Shown piece by piece: positions 29,155 through 37,312 of a stretch of 64,000 nt of DNA; position 1 is the first letter of the stretch, and each line of letters opens with the position of its first letter. The stretch is from Pelomicrobium methylotrophicum (GTDB taxonomy: Bacteria; Pseudomonadota; Gammaproteobacteria; Burkholderiales; UBA6910): positions 58,613 through 122,612 of the forward strand of contig NZ_VPFL01000008.1 of assembly GCF_008014345.1 (NCBI RefSeq), given 5' to 3'. The notes under the pieces are model-generated. The model saw nothing but the letters and a program-made list of their open reading frames with translations. It made no database searches and was not told the DNA's origin. A program made the position numbers and the translations under genes.

Positions 29155-29670
29155 CTACCGCGCGGGGCAGGAGGCGGCATCGCCCGGCACCTTGCCCACC
29201 AGAAGCAAGAAGCTCTCGAAGGGCCCCATGTTGCCCATCGCCTCGAAGCGGGGCCCCTCGAACTGCAAGCGGTTGAAGAACATGGCGCGCATCGGGCCGT
29301 ATTCGCCTCGGCCCATCTCCTGCCAACGCTTCGTCTCCGCCCACATCAGGTAGTCCGCCGACGAATCGAGCTTGGACTCGGCTGCGCCGCCGTAGACGCA
29401 CCGCGCGCTGCCGTCCTGCTCGCTCACCCGCAGCTCGATGCGGGGGCTGTCCGGGCAGTCCTGGCGGTAGAGCTGCATGACCTTGTAGCCACGGCCGGCG
29501 TGATTCTTGACCCATCCCGATTCGACCAATTGCCGCGTGAGCACGGGGTCGGCATTCCACGCGGCGCACAGGGCCCGGGCCCATTCAGTTGACATCAAAA
29601 CCGGCGCCGGCCACGCCGCCGGCGCAGCCGCCAGAACAAGCGCCACACTGAGCCCCACCTTCCTGGCCAT
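29155..29670 (-). CDS. Secreted SCP2-like lipid-binding protein
   Basis: 171 residues with a clear signal peptide (RKVGLSVALVLAAAPAAWPAP). The mature part resembles SCP2 sterol-binding-type domains: a beta-rich ELRVSEQDGSARCVYGG, then AESKLDSSADYLMWAETKRWQEMGRGEYGPMRAMF and FEAMGNMGPFESFLLLVG. Four cysteines in the mature part could form disulfides. Upstream of it in the same direction is a FadL-like porin; together they suggest handling of a hydrophobic substrate across the envelope. Whether that is a lipid or a sulfur species is unknown. Confidence 0.7.
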   Translation of the reverse strand: MARKVGLSVALVLAAAPAAWPAPVLMSTEWARALCAAWNADPVLTRQLVESGWVKNHAGRGYKVMQLYRQDCPDSPRIELRVSEQDGSARCVYGGAAESKLDSSADYLMWAETKRWQEMGRGEYGPMRAMFFNRLQFEGPRFEAMGNMGPFESFLLLVGKVPGDAASCPAR

Positions 29671-29773
29671 CTCTCCTCCTTTATCGAATTGAAGCGCCCC
29701 AACCCCTTCCCCGGGGCCCGAGCCTCGGCGCCCGCGCCCCCTGGAAGCCGAGGCGGAAGCGCACGCGAGCCGC

Positions 29774-31105
29774 TCACATCCTCCAGCTATAGGCGACCCC
29801 GATCGAGTTCTGATACATCTTGATGGTCTCGGTCGTGGTCGGCGGTGCGCCGAAGTTGGTGAAGAACGACCGGGCCGTGACGCCGGTGTTGAAGGCGTGC
29901 ATGTAGAAGAACGTCCATTCGCCGCCGGATGGCGTCACGTAGGTCGCTCCCAAGGTGACCTGATCCCGGATCACCCCCGGCGCCAGGATGTTGATCGTGA
30001 CGTCCTGGGACCCGATCGGGTTTTCGCCGCGGTTCCAACCGCCGCGGAAGGTCCAACGCTGGTCGTACTGGTACTCGACACCGAGCTTGAGCACGTTCAC
30101 GTCCCGCCACCCGAAGCCCGCCCCATTCGAGCCGCCGAGACAGTTGGACAGATTCCCGCCCGCACATCCCAGCAGCAGGCCGCTGGGATTGCCCACCGAC
30201 TTCACGTCGCTGTAGTTGATGCGCTGGTAGTCGAAGGCAATCGTCATCTTGGGGGTCGCCTGCCAGGCGATGCCGACACTGTAGTTCTCAGGGATGTCGA
30301 AATCCCCTTGCTCGGCGAACAACCCCTTGTATTTGTCGAACTTGTCCATGTAGATCTTGGTCGAGTAGGCGGCGCCGACCGAGAAGTTGGGCGCGAGCTT
30401 CCCGAAGTAGCCGACGCGCACGCCAGCGCCGAGGGAGGTGTCGTGCCCGCGATTGGTGAAATTGGCGGGATCGGTGGAAAAACCGGCAAAGGCGTGGAGT
30501 CCCTTCGCCGCGAAGCGTTGGCCGGCGAGCAGCGGCGCCACCCCGACCGAATGTTGGGGGGTAACCTTATAGGCAACGGTGGGAGCGATCACGAGCTGGG
30601 CGAGATCGACACCCAGGCGCCCATCACCGCACAGCAGGTTGTAGCTGGGCTTGCCCGGATTGAACGTGCCACAAGCGCTGGCCGCAGGAATCTGCCCGCC
30701 CGGATAATCGGTGTTCATCCCGCCGTTTCCGTAGACGGTCACGCCCAGCGCCAGATTCGGGCTCAACATGCGGTTCATCCCAAACTCAGGAACCACGAAA
30801 TAATTCCGATCGCTCTCTGCGGTGCCGTCGATATTCGCCGGCCCGCTGCCAACGCGGCTGGATTCCCGGATCGGGCTAAACAGCATCGCGCCGAGATCGA
30901 TTCGGTTGCCAGCGAACGCCATCGTGGCCGGATTCGTTGCGCCGCCAAAAGCGCTGTCGGTCATGGCGGTGGCCGCGCCGCCTCGACCTTTGTTCTTCAT
31001 GCCATAGCCTTCAGGAAAGTAGCCGTTGGTGGCCAGGACGGCGCCGGGAAGACAAGCACAGCCGATGGCCACCGCCGTGGCCAGGAGCTTCGGATTCCTC
31101 TTCAT
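29774..31105 (-). CDS. FadL/OmpP1-family outer membrane transporter
   Basis: 443-residue outer membrane beta-barrel of the long-chain fatty acid transporter family. Signal peptide KRNPKLLATAVAIGCACLPGAVLA, then the FadL-type N-terminus NGYFPEGYGMKNKGRGGAATAM with GGATNPATMAFAG, and alternating barrel strands to the end (NSIGVAYSWRM). The start ATG at 31105 follows GGAGGATTGGAGAAG; the longer frame to 31174 is discarded. These porins take up hydrophobic compounds. In a sulfur-oxidiser island, import of a hydrophobic sulfur compound is a plausible but unproven role. It has its own AT-rich promoter region. Confidence 0.88.
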   Translation of the reverse strand: MKRNPKLLATAVAIGCACLPGAVLATNGYFPEGYGMKNKGRGGAATAMTDSAFGGATNPATMAFAGNRIDLGAMLFSPIRESSRVGSGPANIDGTAESDRNYFVVPEFGMNRMLSPNLALGVTVYGNGGMNTDYPGGQIPAASACGTFNPGKPSYNLLCGDGRLGVDLAQLVIAPTVAYKVTPQHSVGVAPLLAGQRFAAKGLHAFAGFSTDPANFTNRGHDTSLGAGVRVGYFGKLAPNFSVGAAYSTKIYMDKFDKYKGLFAEQGDFDIPENYSVGIAWQATPKMTIAFDYQRINYSDVKSVGNPSGLLLGCAGGNLSNCLGGSNGAGFGWRDVNVLKLGVEYQYDQRWTFRGGWNRGENPIGSQDVTINILAPGVIRDQVTLGATYVTPSGGEWTFFYMHAFNTGVTARSFFTNFGAPPTTTETIKMYQNSIGVAYSWRM

Positions 31106-31172
31106 CTTCTCCAATCCTCCTTTTTGTGGTGGAAACGGGACTTCTCGCGTTTGCGGGACACCTCCCAAAAAC

Positions 31173-31200
31173 ATGCTAGTTTATTTTCATTGAATTGCAA
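31173..31200 (-). promoter_or_regulatory. Candidate sigma-70 promoter of the fadL-like gene
   Basis: Reading leftward: -35 TTGCAA (31195-31200), 16-base spacer, -10 TAGCAT (31173-31178). The whole stretch 31180-31260 is strikingly AT-rich against the GC-rich background and includes two ATTAGAA half-sites, at 31211-31217 and 31244-31250, 33 bases apart. Confidence 0.5.
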
Positions 31201-31259
31201 TATTATTTATTTCTAATCCTTATTCAAAACAACCCATTGAATTTTCTAATTTTTTATTT

Positions 31260-32390
31260 TCAGTAGGTCCCCACGTCCTCGCCTTGCATCTGGCGCCGGA
31301 CGATCTCGACGTCCCGCCGGTTGAGGGCAAAAGGGAAAGAGCGGATGTCGGTGGGGCTGGAATCACCGTACGGACGGTTGCACGCCGAGACTTCCTCGTC
31401 GTCCTTGCCGGGGCAGCCGGAAGTGCGGAAGGGCTTGCCCGAACGGATCAGGGCCTCCAGCTCGTCCTCGGGAAGCCCGAAGTCAACGACCCGCCCCGCC
31501 TCGTCGAACTGCATGTCGTCGATGCGCCCGCCGGCGTAATCGATGATGAACCGGGCAAGCTGCACCCGGCGCCACTGGGCCCGGTCCACCGGCGGCCAGT
31601 CTTCCATGAGGGAGCCCCGCTCCGGGAAAAAGGCAAACATGTGGTTGTGCCCCCCCATGTCCTTGATCCGCTGCGCCACCGTGAGGATCTCCCGCTCGGT
31701 CTCGCCCATGCCGCAGATGAGATGGGCGCCGAACTTCTCCGGACCAAAGACCTCCGCCGCCCATTCGATGGCCTGCCAATATTTCTGCCACTTGTGGGGG
31801 CTGTCCACGCCGCGCCCCCGGGTGCGCTCGAAGATCTCCGGCGTGACGGCGTCCAGCGCCACGGTGAAGATGTCCGCGCCCATCGCCTTGAGGCGAATTA
31901 AATCCTCTTTCTCCATGGTGGTCGGATTGGACAGGATGGAGACCGGGATGTGCGGCACCTCCCGCACCCATTTTTCCAGAAGCACGAAAGTGTCCTCGTC
32001 CGAGTTCGGATGGGTGATCATGGAGATGCACATGCGCTGAAACTGGCCCCGGTCCTCGCCCGCTTTCACCCGCTCAATCACTTCGTCGTAGCGCACCGCT
32101 GGCCAGTCCACACGAATGAAGTTCCGGTCGGCGTAGTCCCGGGCCTCCTCCCGGTGCCGGGCGAGCCCGCAGTAGGCGCAGTTGGCCCGGCAGCCCTCGG
32201 GGTACGTCACGAGCAGGTTGAGGCAATGGGTGCAGGCCGTGCGATGCATCTGCCCGGGAATGAGGCCCAACGTGATGGCCGCCGCCGTGCTCATCTGCAC
32301 GTACTCCGGCGAGCGCATCTGCGGCGTCTTGACGTGATAGTTGGGTCGGTAGAAGCGGATCGGTTTAACGTCTTGGGTGGCCACGCTCAT
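31260..32390 (-). CDS. Radical SAM lipoate synthase component (LipS1/LipS2 type)
   Basis: 376 residues with the radical SAM motif C-x3-C-x2-C at C67-C71-C74 (GCRANCAYCGLARHR). Extra cysteines at C53 and C56 (TACTHC) and a C-terminal pair (SGCPGKDDEEVSACN) could bind auxiliary clusters, as expected for sulfur insertion. It resembles biotin synthase in its TIM-barrel part. With the second radical SAM gene at 34723, sLpl and LipT it matches the sHdr-linked lipoate assembly pathway, in which LipS1 and LipS2 insert the two sulfurs into octanoyl-protein. I cannot say from sequence alone which of the two is LipS1. Confidence 0.85.
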   Translation of the reverse strand: MSVATQDVKPIRFYRPNYHVKTPQMRSPEYVQMSTAAAITLGLIPGQMHRTACTHCLNLLVTYPEGCRANCAYCGLARHREEARDYADRNFIRVDWPAVRYDEVIERVKAGEDRGQFQRMCISMITHPNSDEDTFVLLEKWVREVPHIPVSILSNPTTMEKEDLIRLKAMGADIFTVALDAVTPEIFERTRGRGVDSPHKWQKYWQAIEWAAEVFGPEKFGAHLICGMGETEREILTVAQRIKDMGGHNHMFAFFPERGSLMEDWPPVDRAQWRRVQLARFIIDYAGGRIDDMQFDEAGRVVDFGLPEDELEALIRSGKPFRTSGCPGKDDEEVSACNRPYGDSSPTDIRSFPFALNRRDVEIVRRQMQGEDVGTY

Positions 32391-32420
32391 CGCTCTTGCT
32401 CCCAGGGTTTGCTGTCCGTC

Positions 32421-33491
32421 TTACTGCATGCTGAAATATTCGCTGAAGGCGATCCATCCCCGCCGGTGGGTGGCATCGCGCATGGCGGCAGGGGTTGTCC
32501 ACTGCTGTTCCAGCCAGCGACGGCGCCCGACCGCCCGAGCCAGGCTCGCCTCGTACTGATCGCGGATATCGTCTTCGAAGTCAGCGAGGGCATTGTCCCG
32601 TCCGCCTTGCAAGTGCGCCGCTGCCGCCTCGCCCGCCCGCTCCCCGGAGACCACGGCGGCTGCGATCCCTGCCCCGGTGACGGGATGAGTCAGTCCCGCC
32701 GCGTCCCCCACGAACAGAACCGCGCCCACCACCAGGCGCTCCCGCAGCCCGCCGACGGGAATGGCGCCCCCGGTACGACAGCAGATCGTCTCGCCGATCA
32801 GCCCGGTGCCCGCCAGACGGCGGTGCAGGCGATCCAGCGGCGTCCTCAAGTCAGAGGCAAAACGCATGTCCATGCCCAAGCCGAGATTCGCCATCCGCCC
32901 TTTGGGAAACAACCAGGCATACCCCCCGGGGTAGGCAGCCGACAGCCAGACATCGGTGTCCGCATAAGGCTCGTGGAGGGGAACCGTATACTGGCGGGTG
33001 TGAACCACTGGAAGCCGCGGCAGGCCCAGGGACTCGGCCACGAACGAGCGAGGGCCGTCGGCGGCCACCAGTAACCGGTAACCCACCTCCAGCATTCCGC
33101 CGCTGGTCTCGACCAGGGCGCGGCGGCCCGCCGCATCGAGCCTTCTCAGGTGGGCGCCGAGCAGCAGCTTTGCGCCAGCGCTTTCGGCATTCCTCGCCAG
33201 CGCCTGATCGAACGCCGCCCGGTCGATCATCAGTCCGGGAAACTCGGTACGCGTCACCGCCCCGGAGGGCAGGATGCTCCTCATGCCCTCAATGCGCTGT
33301 TGGAGCACGCCCGGCCCCTGGGCATGGCGTCCCAACGGCAAGGGGATGAATTCCGCGCACTGCACGGGCATACCGACCTGCTTCTTTTTCTCGACCGCAA
33401 CCACCGACAGGCCGTGGCGGGCCGCCTGGGCAGCGGCGGCACCTCCCCCCGGCCCCAGTCCGATGACGAGCAGGTCGCAGCGAAGGACCAT
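32421..33491 (-). CDS. lipT: FAD-dependent oxidoreductase, geranylgeranyl-reductase-like (LipT type)
   Basis: 356 residues. FAD-binding Rossmann motif LLVIGLGPGGGAAAAQAARHG (residues 7-27), then VQCAEFIPLPLG, a mid-protein LLVAADGPRSFVAESLG and the C-terminal LFVGDAAGLTHPVTGAGIAAAV motif of geranylgeranyl-reductase-like flavoproteins. Its ATG follows the sLpl stop with no gap (TGAATG), so the two are tightly coupled. In sHdr loci such a gene is called lipT and belongs to the dedicated lipoate pathway; an electron-transfer role is likely but its reaction is not shown here. Confidence 0.8.
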   Translation of the reverse strand: MVLRCDLLVIGLGPGGGAAAAQAARHGLSVVAVEKKKQVGMPVQCAEFIPLPLGRHAQGPGVLQQRIEGMRSILPSGAVTRTEFPGLMIDRAAFDQALARNAESAGAKLLLGAHLRRLDAAGRRALVETSGGMLEVGYRLLVAADGPRSFVAESLGLPRLPVVHTRQYTVPLHEPYADTDVWLSAAYPGGYAWLFPKGRMANLGLGMDMRFASDLRTPLDRLHRRLAGTGLIGETICCRTGGAIPVGGLRERLVVGAVLFVGDAAGLTHPVTGAGIAAAVVSGERAGEAAAAHLQGGRDNALADFEDDIRDQYEASLARAVGRRRWLEQQWTTPAAMRDATHRRGWIAFSEYFSMQ

Positions 33492-34577
33492 TCAACCCGC
33501 CCCGGCGGTGGCCTGCGCCTTGGCAAGCCCCACCGCCCGCCGCACCACGCTGCAAAAGTCCAGGGGCCTGAGCAGCAGCAGTTCCACGTCCCGCCCCTCA
33601 AAAAACCGGGTGACCCGTTCCTCCAACTGCTCCAGAGGCGTGTCTTTGAGATGGGCTTCCAGATCCATGATCGCCCGCCGCGGCCGGACGAAGAAGTCCC
33701 CCGTAAACCACACCTGCCGCAGCCGGTCGCCGACGGCATCGTAAAGAACGCTGGCGCGCACGAGGCCGCCGGGGAACTTCTCCGCCGCCTCCACCAGCGG
33801 TTGCTCCGCCGCGGGCCGGCGCAGCAGGTGCACCCAGTCCGGATGATCCATTTCGGCGAGGGCTTGCCGAAACCGCGCCTGCTCCGACGCCGTGAGCCCC
33901 GAGGCGACGAAGCCCACGCCAAAGGCGCGGCCGAAGGCCTCAGCAAGGCGTCGTTTAATGTCCTCGAGCGACGGAACGACTTCCACCAGCTCGGCGAGGC
34001 TCACGACCCGCTCGCGGGCCGAGGCGATGGCCTTGTCGGAAAGCTTCTCGGCGGGAACGCGCAGCACTCGCAACATTCTTTCGACATCGAACTCGATGAG
34101 CAGCGTCCCTTGGTACATGAGGGCGTCCCCGTCGAAGGCGCCGCCGGTGCCGGAGATTTTTCGCCCGCCGACCTCGATGTCGTTACGCGGCCGATACCGG
34201 GCATCGACGCCGAGGGCCCTCATTCCCGCCGCTGCCGCCTCGCAGATGCGGCGGGAGATGGCGCTCATGTCCGCTGTCCCCAGCTCGTCGCGGGTGAGGT
34301 AGAGCTCCCAGCCGAGCTGGCCCTCGTCCATGTAGATGGCACCGCCGCCGGTGATCCGGCGCTGAACGGCGATGCCGTGGGCGGCGCAATAGTCCACGTC
34401 CAGCTCTTGCTCCGCACTCTGGTGGTAGCCGATCAGGGCCGCGGGATAAAACTGGAGGAACCGTAGCGTGGGCGGCGATTCGCCCGCTTGGCGCGCCTCC
34501 AGCAGCGCCCGGTTAAGGGCCATGTTCTCCGCCGCCGGGCGAACCCCCGTATCGAGCAATCGCCAGTTTCTAGACAT
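33492..34577 (-). CDS. sLpl(AB)-type lipoate:protein ligase
   Basis: 361 residues combining an LplA-like catalytic domain and an LplB-like C-terminal accessory domain. Motifs: RRITGGGAIYMDEGQLGWEL near residue 74, GRKISGTGGAFDGDALMYQGTLLIEF near residue 136 with the ligase lysine, and an accessory region from about residue 250 (LVRASVLYDAVGDRLRQVWFTGDFFV). Attaches octanoate or lipoate to the LbpA proteins encoded just upstream (family knowledge from sHdr loci). Directly coupled to lipT downstream. The 145 bases to the next upstream gene hold no open frame of note. Confidence 0.85.
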   Translation of the reverse strand: MSRNWRLLDTGVRPAAENMALNRALLEARQAGESPPTLRFLQFYPAALIGYHQSAEQELDVDYCAAHGIAVQRRITGGGAIYMDEGQLGWELYLTRDELGTADMSAISRRICEAAAAGMRALGVDARYRPRNDIEVGGRKISGTGGAFDGDALMYQGTLLIEFDVERMLRVLRVPAEKLSDKAIASARERVVSLAELVEVVPSLEDIKRRLAEAFGRAFGVGFVASGLTASEQARFRQALAEMDHPDWVHLLRRPAAEQPLVEAAEKFPGGLVRASVLYDAVGDRLRQVWFTGDFFVRPRRAIMDLEAHLKDTPLEQLEERVTRFFEGRDVELLLLRPLDFCSVVRRAVGLAKAQATAGAG

Positions 34578-34722
34578 TTCTTACCCCCTCCTCATAGGAG
34601 GCCCCGAGGGAACTTGGACGCAAAGCGCTCAACGAACGCGAAGCTCACAAAAGGTCAGCCTTTCCGGGGTGCCCGGGCGCCCTTCGCGTTGAGAAAAGCT
34701 TTTCTTTTTGTGCGCCTCTGGG

Positions 34723-35892
34723 TCAAGCCCGTTTCTCGACCGCGGCCGCTGTTGCCACGACCTTGATCCCGGCGAGTCCCCTCCCCGTAGGCGCGCGCTC
34801 GCGACGCCGCCGCTCGTGCTCGATGATGCGCTCGACGTCGACTTGGAGGCCCACCGTTTCTTCCTCCAGCGCCAGGACTTCGTCCCCTACGGCGATGGAA
34901 CAGCAGGTGGGGGTGACTCGCACCCCGCGCCCCAGCCGCACCGCCAGCTCCACCATGCCGTCCGAGGGATGAGCGATGCCGTTGAGCCCCGCCAGCACCG
35001 CGTAGGTATCAATCTCGGCCTTCAGGCGGCCTGCCGGGCGGGCACAGCCCAAGAGGAGAGGCGTGTCGGGCAGCGCTTCCCGGGCGTCCATAAAGAAAGC
35101 GCCCACCTCCCTCGGGTCGGGCGTGGCGAAGGGCCGGTGCGCCGGCGCGTAGAACGGCATCACCACCACCAGCACCACGGCGTCGGGCGTGTGGCGCTTG
35201 AGCATCTCCAGCGCGTTCCACTCGCCCAGCAGCCGCCCGTAGTGCAGGCCGATCACGATATGAGGCACCACCTTGAGGGAGGTCTCGGTGAGGCAGGCGA
35301 GGGAGGCCTCGAAGTCTTCCACGCCGCGCCGCAGGTGATAGACCTGGCGGATGGTGTCCTGGGCGCCGATCACGTCCATCATGGCTGCGTCGATCCCCGA
35401 GTCCTCCATGCGACGCGCGATGTCCCGGTCCACCAACGCCGTGTGCATCGCGATCTTGAAACCCGGGAACGTGTCCTTGATGCGCCGGATCACCGGGTAG
35501 AAGGGGCCGTATTCCACTTCGTTGCGATGATTGGAGCCGCCGGTGAGAAGCATCCCGCGGGCGCCCGCGGCGATCGCCTCGTTGACCACCCGCCACAGGG
35601 CCTCAGGCGTGCGGGCGGGGATCATGGGCTCCAGGATCTTCGCTTTACAGTGGTCGCAGGCGAGTTTGCATTCGCCTCCGGTGATGGAGACCGCCGGCCA
35701 AGCGTTTTTGCCACAGCCTGCGATTTCCGAGGTGGAGAATGCTTTGAACGTGGGCGTATAAAAGTTGATCGTACCGACGCGCTCGCCGCTCAGCGCGCCA
35801 TAGCGCCTCTGCATGCGCTCGACGAGGTCGGGATCGAGGTCGAGGTCCTCCAGCGCCTCTACGCGCTCAACAATTCGCAGCCACTCGGTCAT
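34723..35892 (-). CDS. Radical SAM lipoate synthase component (LipS1/LipS2 type)
   Basis: 389 residues with radical SAM cysteines C75-C79-C82 (ECKLACDHCKAKI). Upstream it has AGCGKNAWPAVSITGG, then LLTGGSNHRNEVEYGPF (SAM-binding GGE-like region) and two C-terminal cysteines in VTPTCCSIAVGDE. The start ATG at 35892 has a GAAAGG site and lies 13 bases after the lbpA stop; the frame can extend to 35928 but that overlaps lbpA. Partner of the radical SAM gene at 31260: the two are expected to add one sulfur each to the octanoyl chain on LbpA. Confidence 0.85.
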   Translation of the reverse strand: MTEWLRIVERVEALEDLDLDPDLVERMQRRYGALSGERVGTINFYTPTFKAFSTSEIAGCGKNAWPAVSITGGECKLACDHCKAKILEPMIPARTPEALWRVVNEAIAAGARGMLLTGGSNHRNEVEYGPFYPVIRRIKDTFPGFKIAMHTALVDRDIARRMEDSGIDAAMMDVIGAQDTIRQVYHLRRGVEDFEASLACLTETSLKVVPHIVIGLHYGRLLGEWNALEMLKRHTPDAVVLVVVMPFYAPAHRPFATPDPREVGAFFMDAREALPDTPLLLGCARPAGRLKAEIDTYAVLAGLNGIAHPSDGMVELAVRLGRGVRVTPTCCSIAVGDEVLALEEETVGLQVDVERIIEHERRRRERAPTGRGLAGIKVVATAAAVEKRA

Positions 35893-35905
35893 GAAAACCT
35901 TTCGC

Positions 35906-36346
35906 TCAGGCGCAACCGCCGAAGCCATCGGCCTGCATCTTGGCCTCGAACGCTTGTGCCGCAGCCGCCCCTGTCAGGAGATTCGCCGATTCCGCGTCCC
36001 AGTTGGTCGGCTTCATCTTCACCAGCCAACCCGCGCCGTAGGGATCGGCGTTAATGGTGCCAGGTTTTGCCTGCACCGCATCATTCACGGCGATGACCTC
36101 GCCCGAGACCGGCGCCTTGACCGGGCCGACCCACTTGCCGGATTCCACCGTGCAGACCGACTTGTTGAGTTCGACGCTCTTTCCGACTTTCTTCGGCGTG
36201 TACGAGACGATCTCGCCCGCCAGCGAGCATGCGTAGCTGGTCATGCCGACCGTGACGGTGCCGTCCGCTTCCCGGCGGGCCCAGACATTGTTCTCCACGT
36301 TGTAATACAAGTCGTCAGGAAGGTTACAGCCTCGCACGTTTGCCAT
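35906..36346 (-). CDS. lbpA: Lipoate-binding protein LbpA (GcvH-like), copy 1
   Basis: 146 residues of the glycine-cleavage H-protein fold. The lipoyl lysine is K71 in VESGKWVGPVKAPVSGEV. Differs from true GcvH by the sHdr-type beginning (RGCNLPDDLYYNVENNVWARRE) with a cysteine near the N-terminus and a cysteine at the penultimate position (FGGCA). No gcvT or gcvP is nearby, and the gene lies beside the sHdr genes and lipoate assembly genes. In sulfur oxidisers LbpA carries the sulfur substrate for sHdr through its lipoamide. Confidence 0.92.
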   Translation of the reverse strand: MANVRGCNLPDDLYYNVENNVWARREADGTVTVGMTSYACSLAGEIVSYTPKKVGKSVELNKSVCTVESGKWVGPVKAPVSGEVIAVNDAVQAKPGTINADPYGAGWLVKMKPTNWDAESANLLTGAAAAQAFEAKMQADGFGGCA

Positions 36347-36371
36347 CGCAGGTCCCCTTGTTTGCAGTGGA

Positions 36372-36767
36372 TCAGAAGAACATGGTCTTGTCGCAACCGA
36401 GGATCAGGTCCGCGAGGGCTCCAGCAGGGGAGATCTCGTCGATCTCGTCGATGACCTCCTCCACCTCCAGCTCATAACCCGGCATGGCCGGCTTGCACAG
36501 GTGAAGCCTCACCCCCGCCGCTTTCGCCTCACGCATGAATTCGATGATTTTCTTACCGCCCTTCATGGCGGTCAAATTCTCGGCTACGCCCTTCTGGGCG
36601 AGCAGCACCCCCTCCATGGTGAGGAAAATGCTCACCTCCGCATCCATGGACGCAAGAAGGGCGCCGATGTAGAACGGTGTGGCGCAGCGGTGCGGCGTGC
36701 TGGGACCACTGGTCATCACGATCACGACCTTCTGTTCCCCGTGGTCCAGGAAGCGCTGATCGGCCAT
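36372..36767 (-). CDS. DsrE-family sulfur carrier (DsrE3-like)
   Basis: 131 residues of the DsrE fold: QKVVIVMTSGPSTPHRCATPFYIGALLASMDAEVSIFLTMEGV. Candidate sulfur-carrying cysteines are C28, C91 (LHLCKPAMPG) and C125 (LILGCDKT). The start ATG at 36767 overlaps the stop of the second lbpA gene by one base (TAATG), which is why it is preferred over 36788. It lies between the two lipoate-binding proteins and probably delivers or receives sulfane sulfur for the sHdr/LbpA system. The exact DsrE subtype is my estimate. Confidence 0.85.
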   Translation of the reverse strand: MADQRFLDHGEQKVVIVMTSGPSTPHRCATPFYIGALLASMDAEVSIFLTMEGVLLAQKGVAENLTAMKGGKKIIEFMREAKAAGVRLHLCKPAMPGYELEVEEVIDEIDEISPAGALADLILGCDKTMFF

Positions 36768-37213
36768 TAGTCCACGAGCCTCTCGCACCGGATGTCTTCG
36801 CGCCTGGCGCGGTCACAGTAGCCGGAGCGCGCCGCCTCGCCCGTCACCAGGCCCTTCAGAGCATCTTGCAGGGTACCCGCAGGCCGCACCCGGGCGATCC
36901 AGGCATCGAACGGGGCGCGGTTCAGCAGCCCGGGGTCGTCGAGCACCTGATGATTGGCGGCCTCGATGGTGCAGTCGAAGGGATTGGGCACTGGCCCCGC
37001 CCATTTGCCGCTCTCGATGGTGGCCACGGGCTTGCCGGCAGGCCGAAGCGTCCCCGGCCGCCTCACCCGCACGTGGAGTATTTTGCCGGCGATGGTCTGC
37101 GAAATGTCGGTCATGCCCACGGACACGGTTCCGTCGTCTTCAAGCCGGACCCAGATCTGGTAGAGGTCGTCGTAATACAGCTCGGGGCGAAACTCGCAGC
37201 CGTTGCATTCCAT
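36767..37213 (-). CDS. lbpA: Lipoate-binding protein LbpA (GcvH-like), copy 2
   Basis: 148 residues with the H-protein fold and the lipoyl lysine K70 in IESGKWAGPVPNPFDCTI. N-terminal cysteines C3 and C6 (MECNGCEFRPELYYDDLY) are typical of sHdr-associated LbpA. It is clearly divergent from copy 1, sharing the ESGKW core and the L-Y-Y beginning but few residues in the tail. Its stop overlaps the DsrE start. It follows shdrB2 after a 99-base spacer filled with heptamer repeats. Confidence 0.92.
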   Translation of the reverse strand: MECNGCEFRPELYYDDLYQIWVRLEDDGTVSVGMTDISQTIAGKILHVRVRRPGTLRPAGKPVATIESGKWAGPVPNPFDCTIEAANHQVLDDPGLLNRAPFDAWIARVRPAGTLQDALKGLVTGEAARSGYCDRARREDIRCERLVD

Positions 37214-37218
37214 CGCGG

Positions 37219-37302
37219 TCAGCTTACAGCCATCAGCCTTCAGCTCAAAGTGCGGGACGCAGCCGCGCCACGCTCAGCTGGCTGCCGACAGCTGATCGCT
37301 CA
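37219..37302. repeat. Inverted heptamer arrays (TCAGCNN / GCTGANN)
   Basis: Left arm TCAGC at 37219, ACAGC at 37226, TCAGC at 37233 and 37240; right arm GCTGG at 37277, GCCGA at 37284, GCTGA at 37291, GCTCA at 37298. All are spaced exactly 7 bases within each arm. Same architecture as 14932-14991. It fills the lbpA-shdrB2 spacer. Confidence 0.65.
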
Positions 37303-37312
37303 TTGTCATGGC

